Source: Ischnura elegans (Eukaryota > Arthropoda > Insecta > Odonata > Coenagrionidae). From it: a DNA stretch of 64,000 bases. The translations under genes were made by a program, and so were the position numbers. Of the stretch, positions 11,851 to 21,616 are shown one piece after another; the first letter of the stretch is position 1, and every line of letters begins with the position of its first letter. The notes beneath the pieces were generated by a model. That model did not search any database, was not told the origin of the DNA, and saw only the letters and a program-made list of their open reading frames with translations. The stretch lies in the NCBI RefSeq assembly GCF_921293095.1, contig NC_060252.1, positions 78,450,866 to 78,514,865 of the forward strand, given 5' to 3'.

Positions 11851-12555
11851 TTTTCCGACTCAGTACTCGGAAATGTGGAACTTTTATAGGCACGCGTGGG
11901 ACGTTGTACGAAACTGGAACGCTGCTTCCTACAGAATAGCAGAAGAGGCTCATAATAGTTGGGAAAAAATGAAGTCACTCAAGTAATGAAGTTATGATTA
12001 TCCTGTAAATCGAGCAAACCACAGCTTAATTAAACTCTATAGACCAGGAAATTTTCAAAAATACCATAGAAAATGGATTGGTAGAGTGACAGAGTTGTGG
12101 ACCTGCTAAGAAAGGGCCAATTCATGTAAATAAGCAAATAGAAGCACAAGAAAAACTGCACCTAGTACCCGAAAATCAAAAAAATACAAAGGAGATATTA
12201 ATAATATAAATGTTGTAATTAGCCGTATGTCACCTTGTAGAGTTTTAATAAGTGGACTCTAAGTGTCATTTTGTAAGTCGTGAGATTATGCTTCGCAAGG
12301 CTTAACTCAAAATATTTCCGATCGCGGCAAGCGGTTACAATAAATTATTTATTGAATATAACTGTTCGTTGGTGAGGCATGACGATTTTTTGCCTTCCCC
12401 TAATATTTTCACCGTGTGGTCTGATAATCATATGAAACTCGGTCGATAAACATATACAAAAAAACCATTAACCTTTCAGCTTAATTAAAAGAGAGCTTTG
12501 AGCTAGTATAAACAATACGATTGCGCAATGTCGCCCATTTTGAGGTTAATTGTTT

Positions 12556-12745
12556 CAAACAATTGAGTGGGTGAGAAGCCAAGGGGTACAAGAGATTTCT
12601 TTTTTCTAAACAGAGTTAGGTACAGAAATTAGGTAAATAAAATAAACGAGATCAACTATATGTTTAGTAGTGCATGCTATTTTCCACTCACTGTCAGCAC
12701 AGAACAGAGACTCACTTGTATCCCTTGGCAACCAAGCTTTTGTGT
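12556..12745 (+). repeat. partial copy of a MITE-like repeat (see 48004)
   Basis: It matches 48008-48190 in order: GAGAAGCCAAG, CTAAACA, GTACAGAAATTA, CGAGATCAACTA, TTTAGTAGTGCAT and GTCAGCACAGAACAGAGA. The inverted right end seen in the 48-kb copy is missing here, so this copy is truncated. Confidence 0.65.
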
Positions 12746-13226
12746 ATTTTCTGCACATTTTCGTCCAACCTTAAACATGGGGTCGCAACTCATTAGTTAC
12801 GATGGCAACGCAAACATTTTTTGATGCACTTTACAGTCACCATGGAAATGGTTATTCTTGAGTATCCAGCCTTTTCGAGATTTCATTGAATACTCTAGAT
12901 TTTTAAGGACATTGAATCATTAAGGACGCAATATGCTTCAAATTGTCTACCCTACCACCCCCTGAAGTATTCCCAATTCCTCCTTAAAACTTTGAATATG
13001 ATATTTTTGAGGCTACGCGATATTGGGTGATATTCAGCTCTACTTTCGTCTTGACTTCCTCTCCCTTAAAATTCTCCCGTAATTAATCAACGCCCATTTA
13101 TGGTCGCGAACGCAAGTTGACCAATAGAGAATGGCTATTTTTAGGATATATGCGTAACATTTGTACTACTTTTTTCCAATCGCAAATCGCTTTGATTTTT
13201 GGGACACGACATGATTTTATTTTTAC

Positions 13227-13640
13227 CAGGTATTTTTACAAATTTGGGATTTTTCACGGATGAAATTTCTAAAAAGTCATCGTCATCTGACGGTTTTGCC
13301 TTTCAAAATGAAGCAAGAGCTTCTGCAAAAAAGTACGGTTTCAGTTTCCCTCAGAAAAGGCATTCGATTCCAACATGAGCTCAAACGGAATTGTATGGTC
13401 GCAACTTCGCCATATCTACGACTTCCTCTCAATAATTTCTTGAAAACTCAGGCAAAAAAATATTTGTCATATAGCAATTCACTTACATTACACTCCAGTC
13501 TAAGTCACTGTAAATTCCCTCTTCAATTCATATTTAATGCTCAGTTTGCAATGCTTAATTTGTACCAGGTATTTTCTCAAAATGGGGATTATTCACCGAT
13601 GAAATTTCTTAATAGTCATCGTTACTGAAGGTTTTGGATT
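13227..13640 (+). repeat. direct repeat of about 75 bp spaced 338 bp apart
   Basis: ACCAGGTATTTT followed by a CGGATGAAATTTCT-like stretch, AGTCATCGT and GGTTTTG occurs at 13227 and again at 13565 with similar spacing of the motifs. The 122-codon open frame between them has no protein-like features. Confidence 0.5.
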
Positions 13641-14023
13641 TTTACCGTGTGCTCGACTACGTATTTGAAACTCATCCCAGAAATATTTTGCTGCTTTTGT
13701 ACGTAAACATTTTTATGGAAGGCATATTGTTTGGAGCAGGAATGGCTAGCTAGGCTTTAGCCGTTAGACGTTATTAATGAAACTATTTGATAGGTCAAAC
13801 ACATGAAAAAATTTAGACGAAACTAATGCAGGTAATGAAGTAACGCTGTCTCTCTACTGATAGAATTTATGTCAATTATTGAAATGCTTCATCGTTTAAG
13901 TCACAATTGGGTATTATTTATCTCGTAATATTTAGATGCTTATGAGTATAATACAACGCCCACTGGCCTTTTAAAAAAAGTAAGACAAAATTAACTACAT
14001 TTAACAAAACAGTAGGACCATGG

Positions 14024-14275
14024 CAGCGGCGTAGCCAGGATTTTCGTTCGGGGGGGGGTCCAAAACCAGGGGGAAATTTTTGAAAAACAGGGTACTAAGT
14101 AGAGGGTTTTACACTAATTCTAACACTATTCATAATAAAAAAAACTTCATTTGTCAAAGAAATATTTTGTAAATTCATGATTTTACAATATTTTTTTCTT
14201 TTGTGGAGGAAAATAATTGCGTTTTTATATTTCCGGGGGGTTAGGGCCCCCCGGACCCCTATGGCTACGCCACTG
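14024..14275 (+). mobile_element. hAT-like MITE, family A (252 bp)
   Basis: The ends are CAGCGGCGTAGCCAGG at the left and GGCTACGCCACTG at the right, inverted copies of each other. The inside is A/T-rich with G and C runs near the ends and no coding frame. Flanks GACCATGG and GATTATGT agree at 5 of 8 positions, as expected for an old 8-bp hAT duplication. The reverse complement of 45440-45689 matches it along its whole length. Confidence 0.7.
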
Positions 14276-14921
14276 GATTATGTAATCAAGTAAAACCAAA
14301 CTGCAATCCAATGCAAGAAAATAGGATACATTGTTATACAAATTTAATGCTCTGACCTTTCTTGACCAATATATATTACTTATTAGTGGTAAAATGCGGA
14401 ATAAGTTGTCCTACAAGATTATATTTCTTAAACCCAGCACGTATAGGAATCGGAAGAGGGATGGATAGCTATTCGCACAGTCGTCCAGCACTCACCACAT
14501 GAAAGAAAAGTTTTTTTCTGAATTAAAATCACAACTTACATCATTATCCTTGGCTGTTAAGGAAATATGAAATTATTGATTTCAGAGAAAAAGGGGTGGT
14601 GTTTCAGTTAAAATAATTACTTTTAGGCAATTAAGGGAAGAAAAGGACAATCAAGTCATAAAATCCATTATTTAATTCATCTGACGAAAACATCTCAGCT
14701 CTTTAATTTGAGTAAAAGTACTACATTACATTTCCCTTGACTCCATTCCCACCAGAGAGGGCACTTCACGAACACTGAATACCAGCAATAATAAATTTGA
14801 TAGAATAAAAACCTTCTTACAACTATACATGTTAGTGCCAACTCCATGGCGATCGGGAAAATGGTATAGTATTGCATAATCGACAAACAGAAAGGCATGC
14901 ATTAAAACCGTATGCGGATAT

Positions 14922-15020
14922 GGAATTTATTCGGGTTTCCCACCGGGTGAGGTTCTCCATCTCAGGGCTGGGCAGGGTTCAGGGCTGATGACGATGGACG
15001 ACACGGCCATCGAAACGTCG
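14922..15020 (+). repeat. left part of a foldback repeat split by a transposon
   Basis: It reads ATTCGGGTTTCCCACCGGG, then GAGGTTCTCCATCTC, then a spacer with GATGACGATGG and CATCGAAACGTCG. It has the same order of parts as the left arm and centre of the foldback at 2570-2746. Its partner arm lies on the other side of the insertion at 18046-18095. Confidence 0.75.
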
Positions 15021-15329
15021 CACAGTGGTCCCAAATCGAAAAAAGCTGGCCAAAATTAATAACGTCGTAATTTTAGCTAAAACAGCAACAAAAGTGGGTG
15101 TCTCCTACTGATTTTGATCGTCTGAATCTGATTTTGGCATTATTTTTACGATGTCTCTTCATTTTAGCTTTTTTTGAGCTGTTATTATTTAAACAATTTT
15201 TAGAAAATCTCGATATAGATGTCATTGCGATTGGCGATAACTTGGTGTTCGTGGAGAGCTTAAAATAGTATAATTTTAAGGTAAAAGATGCATAAATTGT
15301 TGTTAAAACCCATTATAGAATTTACACAT

Positions 15330-15362
15330 GAAATTGGTGAGATTCGAACCCGCGACCATCAG
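15330..15362 (-). repeat. tRNA B-box-like sequence
   Basis: The minus strand reads GGTCGCGGGTTCGAATCTC, a good RNA polymerase III B box, inside the Transib-like element. No matching A box or cloverleaf can be drawn around it, so it may be a SINE fragment or chance. Confidence 0.3.
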
Positions 15363-15690
15363 CATAGTCGGTGAAAATCGACTAAAATCCAAAATCGGAA
15401 AAAAATACGCACACTCACTCATTTTTGGCTTCCATGTATTTGATAAGTCACATTAGATGAAATAAATGACTGATATTAAGAACATTGAGGAATATAATGT
15501 TCGAATTGCAATAAAATCGCTTTCTTGTATCACAAAGAACAAATTCTAAAAGAATCGTCGTCCGATGTCACCCCATCGGACTCATTGTCGCTCTGCGAAT
15601 CACTTAAAATTAGCAAATTTTTACCTTACCTGATAGGCTGACATCGTTTTTTGTAACTCCTGATGTAATTAAAATGTATGATTCAGATAT

Positions 15691-16019
15691 TTAAAGGAGT
15701 CTTCGAAAGATATCTTCATAATTTAACATTCTTGGGTTTTTTGTTGTACAATGCTCTCGGAATTTCCTCATGCCTATGTTCCTGATCTCCAATGCTTCCT
15801 CCTTTAAAACTTCAATTGTAAGAAAGGATTCTTTGGAAATTGCTGTTCCATGTATCAGCACTTTATGTACCATGAGCAGAATATAATACCAACTATTATT
15901 GATGCACAGCTCAGCTATTTCAATGCAATACTGGCTGAAGGCTTCATTATTTATCTCATAGCCGCAGGACAGAGATTTTAATATCACTGAAAGTCTATGA
16001 ATAAGTCTTTCATCGATAC
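15691..16019 (-). pseudogene. Transib-type transposase, C-terminal part
   Basis: The frame reads IDERLIHRLSVILKSLSCGY, EINNEAFSQY, then WYYILLMVHKVLIHG, LKEEALEIRN, FREHC and NYEDIFRRLL. This pattern (start near GIDE-LI, then W-Y---VHK-LIHG, then EEA-E-RN--F--REH, then ED---RLL) is one I know from arthropod transposase proteins; I assign it to Transib with some caution. An acceptor-like CACGGCAG precedes 16019, so this is likely one exon. After the stop at 15691 another frame at about 15540-15600 encodes an acidic Ser/Asp-rich tail (SDSQSDNESDG), as if a frame shift separates them. I found no clear match for the catalytic N-terminal region farther up, so the gene is taken as broken. Confidence 0.6.
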
Positions 16020-18045
16020 CTGCCGTGAAAATTACAAATCACATTAATAATTACATTTCATACACATAAAGCATTTATTCGTAGATTTTTCAAAATTATG
16101 GAAACGGGTCCAATATTTCTTACTTGTTGATTATAATTTTATATTTACACGTAATTTTATCTTGTCTGAAATGAAATCCTGAATTAAAACTTCACTTTTA
16201 AAAATATGATGATTGAGATTAATGAGTGATTTTTTTATACACTGCACATATTCGCCGACTGTGCATACACGGTAATCATTTGCACTCACTATATGCGAGA
16301 GGGAGGTATTGATATGCTTCTGGAGGGAATTTCATTTCCTTCTGCAACCAGGTTTTGAACATCTCTTTGAAATGCTCATCTGTCCTCGAGCTTTGATTCC
16401 ACTTTCTCAGGTATTTCGAAAAAACATTCTTATCACAAAACGCGTCATAATATTTTTTGCATGCTTGATTTCATTCGGTCGAAATCTTGTTTTCAAATAT
16501 TCCACGACATATTCCAACTTCTTCGCTTATTAATATTCTTTTCTCTCTGTATTTTTATTGTGCACCGCAAGGTACGAAAAAATTTGCGGCACCCATAATT
16601 CAAATTTAACACGAGTATTTACGGCTGTAACGATGAATGTGATTTCTAAAAGTTGTCTTTTTTTAACCAATAATAAACCGGAAATTATGAGTTGACATTG
16701 AATAAAAGAAATACAAGCTTATATAGACTTGCCTCTGAGTTTCCGGCGTATCCTGAAATTTGAATGCCAAACATTGCCAAACCAAGTGCTTTAGTTATCT
16801 AGACAGGAGAAGTTTCTCGAGTTAGCCGTGTTAACACAGTTCGGATCACAGTACTTTTTCACTAAGAAAATCATTAATTATTACTGAGTGGGAAATATTC
16901 ACCACATCCATGCTATGGCTCTGGTGAGGGAGGCCGTCATACTCATTCCATTATTATTTAAAAAATGCACTTGCAAGATTCACGCTCCATTGGTGGGTTT
17001 AGACGAATGTTTCCCTCCAAATTCAATCCTATCTACGTCTATGGGCTGTAGAAATGATTCTGTGAACAATTCTTGGCATTAGGGAGCATTTATTTCTCTT
17101 AGCGCCAATACCTTATTTCGGAATAACGTGCTGACAACGCTGTACAGCATGTACGGGATCTCTTCTCTATAAAAAATATGAGGAAAGTTTTGCAGAGAAA
17201 AGCACCTTGTGGTTACTGTAAGGTTCTCGTATAACGACTTAAGTAGTCGCTTTTGATCACTCATAATGTTTCTCATTAAGAGCATGAAAACCGGCCCTCA
17301 TTGGTTTCATGAATATTTGAAGGTGAGTGCACAAACGAGAAGTGTGCATACGATAGGCGTGAAGTACTTGATTTATGTAATCGTACAGGATGTGGAATTA
17401 TACTAAGTATACACCATGCAAGCTTGACCACCGATACAGGAATATTTGAGCGATAATGCCACTGTCTCCCGCCGGCCGCCGGCCAGCCGCCCTCAGCGGA
17501 GCGGTGCACCGCTCAACTTAAAACCCTCTAGATGTCGGATAGGCAAGTATAGGCAAGATTTTTTTTCTCCATCTTATTGTACATACTCTTCCTAAGGATT
17601 CAGCATAGGAATCTTCGAGGGGCACGGAGGGGCACAAAACTATATCGACACATTTGACTAAAAATAGGCCCAAAAATAGCTAACATTATAAATAATTAAA
17701 TATTGTTATAATAAATTCTGAAACGAACAAAACATACTATAATATTGTTAACAAATATGCAAACTTACCATATTAAAATTGACCAATTAATCCCATGAAA
17801 TTAAAATAGTCATTTATTAAGTTGAATTACCCTAAAATCGACTATTTCTACGCCTCGGGCGTTTTAGGCTGAACATGCCCATGTTTGACGGGTTACACAG
17901 GTCAGCATAATAATCACACAGACCTATAAGGTACAAAATATTATAGGCCATATTCTGTAGAATCCGAATACATAATTCAAAACTTCCTCGTAAAAAGTCG
18001 AAAAAATGACTTTTGGCCAGCTTTTTTCGATTTGGGACCACTGTG

Positions 18046-18095
18046 CGTCGGCAGAGATGGAGAACCTCACCCGGTGGGAAACCCGAAACAACTTC
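18046..18095 (+). repeat. right arm of the split foldback repeat
   Basis: It starts with the second CGTCG copy and continues GGCAGAGATGGAGAACCTCA and then CCCGGTGGGAAACCCGAA, the reverse complement of the arm at 14930-14964. Without the insertion the repeat would be about 145 bp, close to the 177-bp copy at 2570-2746. Confidence 0.75.
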
Positions 18096-18315
18096 AATAT
18101 CATTATACGCCGGAAAACCTCAGCTCTTTCTTCATATACGGATGATAACTACATATTCTCCGGGTAATATGTCGCGTATTTTAATTTTATTTTCCCTTAA
18201 CATTCTTTCTAATCGTAAATGAATTTCAGCGGCTACTCATAAGCCGTCTTTCGCTACGGCTTACTACTCTTGAATTAGTAGGAATGATATTTACAACCCA
18301 AAGCATACTATTGGG

Positions 18316-18545
18316 TAGTGGCGTATGCTTTGGGGGAAAACAGAGGAGTTGCCTGGAGATTCGACCAGGGGGTCGGGGGAAAATTTTGAAAAATGATATT
18401 CCTAGAAATACATTTTACATCATTTTGGCACTTAAAATTTAGGTTTCATTCGTTATTCTGCGGGAAATCATCACAACATGGAAAACATTAGCGTACTATA
18501 AAAAGCATATCTGAGGTTTTGGGGGGGAATATAGTTACGCCACTG
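18316..18545 (+). mobile_element. hAT-like MITE, family C (230 bp)
   Basis: The ends are TAGTGGCGTATGCTTTGGGG at the left and GTTACGCCACTG at the right. The flanks CTATTGGG (18308-18315) and CTGTTGAG (18546-18553) match at 6 of 8 positions. The inside resembles 34567-34835, including a TGAAAAAT, ACATTTT, CATTTTGGC order. No coding frame is present. Confidence 0.65.
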
Positions 18546-19473
18546 CTGTTGAGTATAATCTCACGATACTTTTGATTTAGATAGGATGCCCCACGGCATT
18601 AATCGCTCCCATTAGCACATTATAGAATCAATTGTTAAATGCACGCTCAAAGTGGCATACAACAGAATTATCTGGGAATTGATATGACACGTTTTTTCTC
18701 CTCCAGAAGTGTCAATAACAGGTTATATTAACAAAGATACACGCATAAATTAACTCTTTCAAACACGGTTTCATTTCATCACTGTGTTGTGCAGCAAACA
18801 TCCGATTGATTTTTCAGGAACATGCCTGCGAATGAAATCGGTATAATTAACGATTAATGTGATGATTAATCTCAAAAGATTGAGCATATCATGTTTTTTC
18901 AAAGCTTCATTGATGCGGTCGAACCTTATTTCCTCATCGTAGACACGTTCTCAAAGATAATTACGGCAGCATGTTAAATTAATGGATAAATCGTAACGAC
19001 CCGAAATATTAATGGCACCGTCTAATGGGGTAAAATTCGCTCCCGCTCGCAACTTTTCCGGCATTCGATTACAAATTTCCCGGAACAACTATCGGATGAC
19101 ACATGGTGACCAATAGTTCATTAATTTAGACTCACAAACGATCGTCCCCGTATTAACTTATCAAATGGCATGTTTGCGATCTGGATGTTTCAGACGGATG
19201 AGTGGATAAAAGTATTGCCCTTAATCACATGATTCACGAAGCAAATGCCAATTTTTCTCATACGGGGTCTCTGTAATAAGCATTGCCTCTATCAGGATAG
19301 GACATCAAAAATATCGTCATCACCCTGGACCATCATCATCAGTCAACAATCCTAAGATTGGTTTGACGTAACTCTCTACTCCTCTCTCCTATTAATAATG
19401 AAAAACACTTTGTTACTTCCACAAAATTCACATTTTCTATTTATAGGCCCTTTGTCTAATGCTGTATCCCAAG

Positions 19474-19733
19474 CAGTGGCGCCGACTCCACGGGGACTGA
19501 GGGGGCCCGGGCCCCCCCAAAAAATCGTTACAGGTGTGAGGAAAAAATGTGTCAGGCTTGTCGATATTCCCCGAAGTGTCCAGATATCGAGATTCGAGTG
19601 ATCAGGGTTCTAATGTTGATCATATGACTCTTCTAAAATGCTTAATAAACTTAAATTCACTACTTATAAAATTTACCGGGGCAAGGTCCCCGGTTTGGGC
19701 CCCCCCAATATTTTTTGTAAGTCGGCACCCCTG
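19474..19733. mobile_element. hAT-like MITE inside the Penelope element (260 bp)
   Basis: It is flanked by a perfect 8-bp duplication, ATCCCAAG, at 19466-19473 and 19734-19741. The ends are CAGTGGCGCCGACT and, on the other strand, CAGGGGTGCCGACT. Runs of G and C lie next to both ends (GGGCCCGGGCCCCCCC). No transposase frame is present. Confidence 0.85.
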
Positions 19734-19743
19734 ATCCCAAGCT

Positions 19744-20172
19744 ATCCCCAAAAACAAATACAAAGTTGCTTTTTATAATAATAACACCTTGGGTAGACTG
19801 TTAAATAATGCTAAAGATGTTATTGAACCAAAATTAAAATCTGGCATTTATAAATTAAAATGTAATAATTGTAATTCAAGCTACATCGGCCAAACGGGAC
19901 GAGACTTCAACACCAGGGTAAAGGAACACAGGGCATGTTGGAAAAACAAGGACGATACGTCAGCTTTCGCCCGGCACCTCCTGAAAATGGGGCACGGAAG
20001 TAATTTCGAACCCGAAATACTCCATTTTACTAGTAAAGGAAGAAGGATGGACGCCTTGGAAATTCGAGAAATAGTCATAAATGGAAACCTTGTTAACGAC
20101 ATAACCTTTCCCAACCCATCCCCTTTATTACTCATCACCCTCCAAAATCCTCCACCCCAACAACCCACCTGA
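19744..20172 (+). pseudogene. GIY-YIG endonuclease domain of a Penelope-like element
   Basis: The open frame runs 142 codons from the border of the hAT insertion to a stop at 20170-20172, with no start codon of its own. It reads KYKVAFYNNNTLGRLLNN, then SGIYKLKCNNCNSSYIGQTG, then RVKEHRACWK, FARHLLKMGH and GRRMDALEIREI. The GIY and YIG motifs, the CNNC pair between them, the following R-KEH and the late LEI-EI glutamate are the hallmarks of the Penelope endonuclease, which sits at the C terminus behind the polymerase. The last 30 residues are Pro-rich. The coding remnant looks recent and open. The upstream polymerase part is missing. Confidence 0.85.
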
Positions 20173-21080
20173 CAAACTGTGTCCCCCCCCCCTATTCTTA
20201 TCCACGCATTACCAATCCCAGCTTGAATCTAAAACTCTTTCCCCCACCTCCACATCAACAACCACAATATATATACCTGCCCCACCATATGTTGTATGTA
20301 TTTGAAAATGGTGTAATAGCCGAAACCGGTAAATAAAATAGAAATTGTGAATTTTGTGGAAGTAACAAAGTGTTTTTCATTATTAATATGGTGCCCTTCC
20401 ACCACGTAAATGCTTCAAGTTTCGATTTAATCCTCTCTCCTATCCGATAACCTTTTCATAGCGATGCATTTCTTCTCTTTTACGTCCTTTATAACCTGTC
20501 CTACGTAACTCATTCGGGGCCGTCCCTTACTATTCTTCCCTTCCACCTGTCCCTCTACGATCGTTTTCATCAGGCCACCATGTCTCGTAATGTGGCCAAC
20601 GAAGTTGTCGCGTCTTCTCCTTAAGGTTTTTAGGAGATTTCTTCTAATTTCTTTTAGGAGCTTTATTTCAAAGTATTTGAAAAAGTTTTTGCAAAATGCA
20701 CATTCTTGGCTTCTCACTAAAGAAAGTGTAGAACAAATATTGCAATAAAATATTGATGTAATTTAATTATAAATACTACTTTAGTTGTTTTTTCATGTAC
20801 GCGCTTAAGCTTTGTTAGTTTAGATTATCAAGGTAACACAAAATGAGCTACACTATATGTAAAGCATAATGTATTATTATTTTGGATGGTAGCCTCAAAC
20901 AGGTTATCCTTCGCGGCTACCTAAAATTACTCAATTTTGCTATTGTCATGTAATTTGTGTGTGGAGAAATAAAATTATTTATAATTATTTATATTATTAC
21001 TTCTCTTTTATCCCACTCTTCTCAGCACTTCCTCACCACTTGCTCGGTCGATCCATTTCATCTTCATCACTCATCGGTAT

Positions 21081-21250
21081 CAGTAGCGTAGCCACGGGGG
21101 AGGGAGGTTTCCAGGTTACAACCTCCCCCCCTTGAGCCCGGGTAACAACACCCTTAGCCCTGGCGTGTTTTCCATACACCCAATACATGTCGGAAGGACC
21201 CCGAAATCTCCGGTAAACCCCCACTTTTTAAAATCCTGGCTAAGCCACTG
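21081..21250. mobile_element. hAT-like MITE (170 bp)
   Basis: The ends are CAGTAGCGTAGCCACG and GGCTAAGCCACTG. The flanks are ATCGGTAT (21073-21080) and ATCGGTAG (21251-21258), an 8-bp duplication with one change. It has a GC-rich core with G and C runs and no frame of interest. Confidence 0.8.
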
Positions 21251-21471
21251 ATCGGTAGCACCACATTTCAAATGCTTCTACTCTTGACTTCTCTCACCAT
21301 GGAGTATCATGGATAATCTCCTTGTGTAATCAGGCTAAAATTTGCAGAGGAAGATCACCCACGCTCAGAGATTCAACCTAAAGTTAGGTTTTGAGGAGTG
21401 AGGGTGGACCTCACCTCCAGACAAAGCTTTAAGGAGTGCACCATGGATGAAGTTATTCATGAAAAAAAATC

Positions 21472-21616
21472 TTTGACTTAGCCGGGATTCGAACCCGGAT
21501 CTCCTAATTGAAATCCCATCCCTAAGTTCGCTCTGTGAAAATGGCTTGGTGGGTAACTGGATAACATATCACACCGGAAATAGGGATATCCGGGTTCGAA
21601 ACCCGGCTAAGTCAAA
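21472..21616. repeat. palindrome with tRNA-like arms
   Basis: TTTGACTTAGCCGGGATTCG and on to 21500 is the reverse complement of 21588-21616 with one mismatch (29 bp). Each arm contains a polymerase III B box (GGGTTCGAAACCC type), facing inwards on opposite strands, so both strands end in a tRNA-like 3' half. Confidence 0.75.
21543..21614 (+). tRNA. tRNA-like sequence or tRNA pseudogene (72 nt)
   Basis: The first seven bases (GGCTTGG) can pair with CTAAGTC near the 3' end if G-T pairs are allowed. The T arm (CCGGG-TTCGAAA-CCCGG) is intact. An A-box-like TGGTGGGTAACTGG is present. The anticodon arm does not form a seven-base loop: the stem ATATC/GATAT encloses about 14 bases. It is therefore better read as a decayed tRNA or the head of a SINE than as a working gene. 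Confidence 0.4.

Larger units (their letters stand above)
15021..18045. mobile_element. Transib-like DNA transposon, 3,025 bp
   Basis: The first 35 bases (15021-15055) and the last 35 (18011-18045, opposite strand) are identical inverted repeats starting CACAGTGGTCCCAAATCG. The element is flanked on both sides by CGTCG (15016-15020 and 18046-18050). A 5-bp duplication of the form CGNCG and a terminus starting CAC are, as I know the family, marks of Transib transposons, the relatives of RAG1. A conserved transposase-like block lies inside on the minus strand at 15691-16019. Splice sites and decay make the rest of the gene hard to read, and the element is probably dead. Its insertion into a known repeat fixes the borders exactly. 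Confidence 0.75.
19380..20443 (+). mobile_element. Penelope-like element with 13-bp target duplication
   Basis: TCCTCTCTCCTAT flanks it at 19380-19392 and 20431-20443. Just inside the left border, 19391-19440 is the reverse complement of 20338-20387 (50 bases, one mismatch). This is an inverted copy of the element's own tail, an arrangement known in the Penelope group. Between them lies a coding remnant with a GIY-YIG domain. The left half is interrupted by a hAT-type element at 19474-19733. Most of the element, including the reverse transcriptase, is absent, so it is strongly 5'-truncated. Confidence 0.8.
19328..20720 (-). mobile_element. LINE 3' end, RTE-like, split by a Penelope element
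   Basis: On the minus strand 20717-20427 encodes LLKTLRRRRDNFVGHITRHG, then TIVEGQVEGKNSKGRPRM and MKRLSDRRED. This is the C-terminal region typical of insect LINE polymerases. After the inserted element the frame resumes below 19380 as an EE-(stop)-RVTSNQS-like ending, followed by a short 3' region with CCAATCTTAGGATTGTTGAC and a GATGATGAT tail at about 19328-19345. The tail of GAT units suggests an RTE-like LINE; the clade is inferred. The insertion lies only about a dozen codons before the end of the frame. Confidence 0.7.

Noticed and set aside
13260-13628. 122-codon plus-strand frame
   Set aside because: It spans a direct repeat of non-coding sequence and has no protein-like pattern.
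14922-18095. A single 3.17-kb transposon with inverted ends of more than 100 bp
   Set aside because: The outer arms belong to a separate foldback family with an uninterrupted copy at 2570-2746, and the CGTCG duplication marks the true border at 15021/18045.
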